Assembly: GCA_029976075.1 (NCBI GenBank) | Contig: JARKNW010000177.1 | Coordinates: forward strand, 41,665 to 105,664 | Reading direction: 5' to 3' | DNA from: Pleomorphomonas sp. | GTDB lineage: Bacteria > Pseudomonadota > Alphaproteobacteria > Rhizobiales > Pleomorphomonadaceae | Length of the DNA: 64,000 bases | Part shown: piece by piece, positions 63,515 to 64,000 of the stretch | Position numbering within the stretch: the first letter of the stretch is position 1 | Layout of the letters: each line of letters starts with the position of its first letter | The notes under the pieces: generated by a model | The model's input: only the letters and a program-made list of their open reading frames with translations | The model's database searches: none | What the model was told of the DNA's origin: nothing | Program-made: the position numbers and the translations under genes

Positions 63515-64000
63515 AGGGAGTGTCAGGAATTTCGTGTGCGGGCGTTCATAGTGGGATCGAAGGAGGAACCCTATGTCACGACGGAAAGAACCTATTATCC
63601 CAGAAGCGATTTTTGGACCAGCTTCTGGCTGGGGCGGATGCCAAGTCGGCATTTGACAGCAATGGCTTGCTCGATCAGCTGAAGAAGGCGTTGGCGGAAC
63701 GAGCGTTGAATGCGGAGATGGATCATCTCACCGGCGAGGGCGGTGCCGGCAATAGCCGCAACGGCTATGGCGAGAAGACGGTACTGACTGACAGCGGCTC
63801 GGTCGAACTCAACATCCCGCGCGATCGGCAATCCAGCTTCGATCCTCAGCTTCAGGCCGAATACCAACGGCGGTTTCCAGGATTCGACGACAAGATCATC
63901 TCCATGTACGCGCGCGGCATGAGCACCCGCGAGATCGTCGGTCATGTGCAGGAACTGTACGGTATCGACGTCTCGCCGGACCTGATCTCGGCCGTGACGG
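63515..64000 (+). mobile_element. IS256-family element, left end (continues past the window)
   Basis: The left end is placed at about 63515, where GGGAGTGTCAGGAATTTC begins, a form I know from IS256 inverted repeats. It is inserted in the IS630-type element, since IS630 similarity stops there. The right end and target duplication are outside the window. Confidence 0.72.
63573..64000 (+). pseudogene. IS256-family transposase, frameshifted by a T5 run, 3' end cut
   Basis: ATG 63573 follows AAGGAGG. The frame reads MSRRKEPIIPEAIF and soon stops. Removing one T from the T5 run at 63610-63614 gives AILDQLLAGADAKS and a continuous mutator-type transposase: LKKALAERALNAEMDHL, NSRNGYGEK, IPRDRQSSFDPQL, RRFPGFDDKIISMYARGMST, YGIDVSPDLISAVT. 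The last part lies past the window. It could be decay or a homopolymer base-call error. Confidence 0.85.

Noticed and set aside
1..64000. CRISPR arrays, restriction or phage-defence systems, prophage genes
   Set aside because: No regularly spaced repeats and no cas, toxin-antitoxin, restriction or structural phage genes were seen. The only mobile DNA is the pair of IS elements at the right end.

Overview
The window is GC-rich chromosomal DNA from an alphaproteobacterium, most likely order Hyphomicrobiales (Rhizobiales). Evidence: a cysteine desulfurase-sufBCDS-sufT operon, a ubiquinol-cytochrome c chaperone followed by DUF177-plsX-fabH-ihfA-merR, cysE followed by a DUF3126 gene, and strong G/C third-position use that creates very long antisense shadow ORFs. 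A Pleomorphomonas-like genus is a guess from protein flavour, not something I could test.

Layout. 1-790: no convincing gene. 790-4591: glycerate or sugar-diacid locus (MFS transporter, glycerate 2-kinase, CdaR activator). 4787-13043: cysE, DUF3126, two hypothetical membrane proteins, a frameshifted GGDEF-EAL protein, a DUF971 protein, an L,D-transpeptidase and the Kup potassium transporter. 13378-17996: crcB, a pseudouridine synthase, a diguanylate cyclase, a GIY-YIG-like small protein and an alpha/beta hydrolase. 18292-26275: the suf iron-sulfur operon, with an ArsR-SRPBCC pair sitting between sufT and the A-type carrier. 26363-31539: PfkB-type hexose-phosphate kinase, a split ThrE exporter, thrS. 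31677-43944: chemotaxis receptor, orphan molybdopterin oxidoreductase, MarC, ClbS/DfsB, nusB-thiL, YqaA, proton pyrophosphatase, RarD. 44002-49574: BamE-like lipoprotein, cytochrome bc1 chaperone, DUF177, plsX, fabH, ihfA, merR and tRNA-Pro(GGG). 50091-55598: LacI regulator, fused PTS IIA-HPr-EI, and PtsG-like IICBB. 55864-59028: anaerobic-type glycerol-3-phosphate dehydrogenase trio. 59022-62741: exopolysaccharide genes. 62781-64000: an IS630-type element cut by an IS256-type element.

The PTS locus is the most unusual part. A complete glucose-type PTS (IIA, HPr and EI fused in one chain, plus a PtsG-like permease) lies under a LacI regulator whose promoter region carries two copies of a 12-bp palindromic site. 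The EI part is cut by one in-frame amber codon, apparently a Trp codon changed to TAG. PtsG carries a second IIB-like domain without the phosphorylated Cys. The next operon encodes a GlpA-like, GlpB-like and DUF1667 trio more typical of Firmicutes and Thermotogae.

Reading-frame lesions recur: a G8 tract inside the GGDEF codons, a T5 tract in the IS256 transposase, a frame change in the IS630 transposase, and the amber codon in EI. The tract lesions could be slippage, decay or sequencing error. The amber is a substitution and is harder to explain as a homopolymer error.
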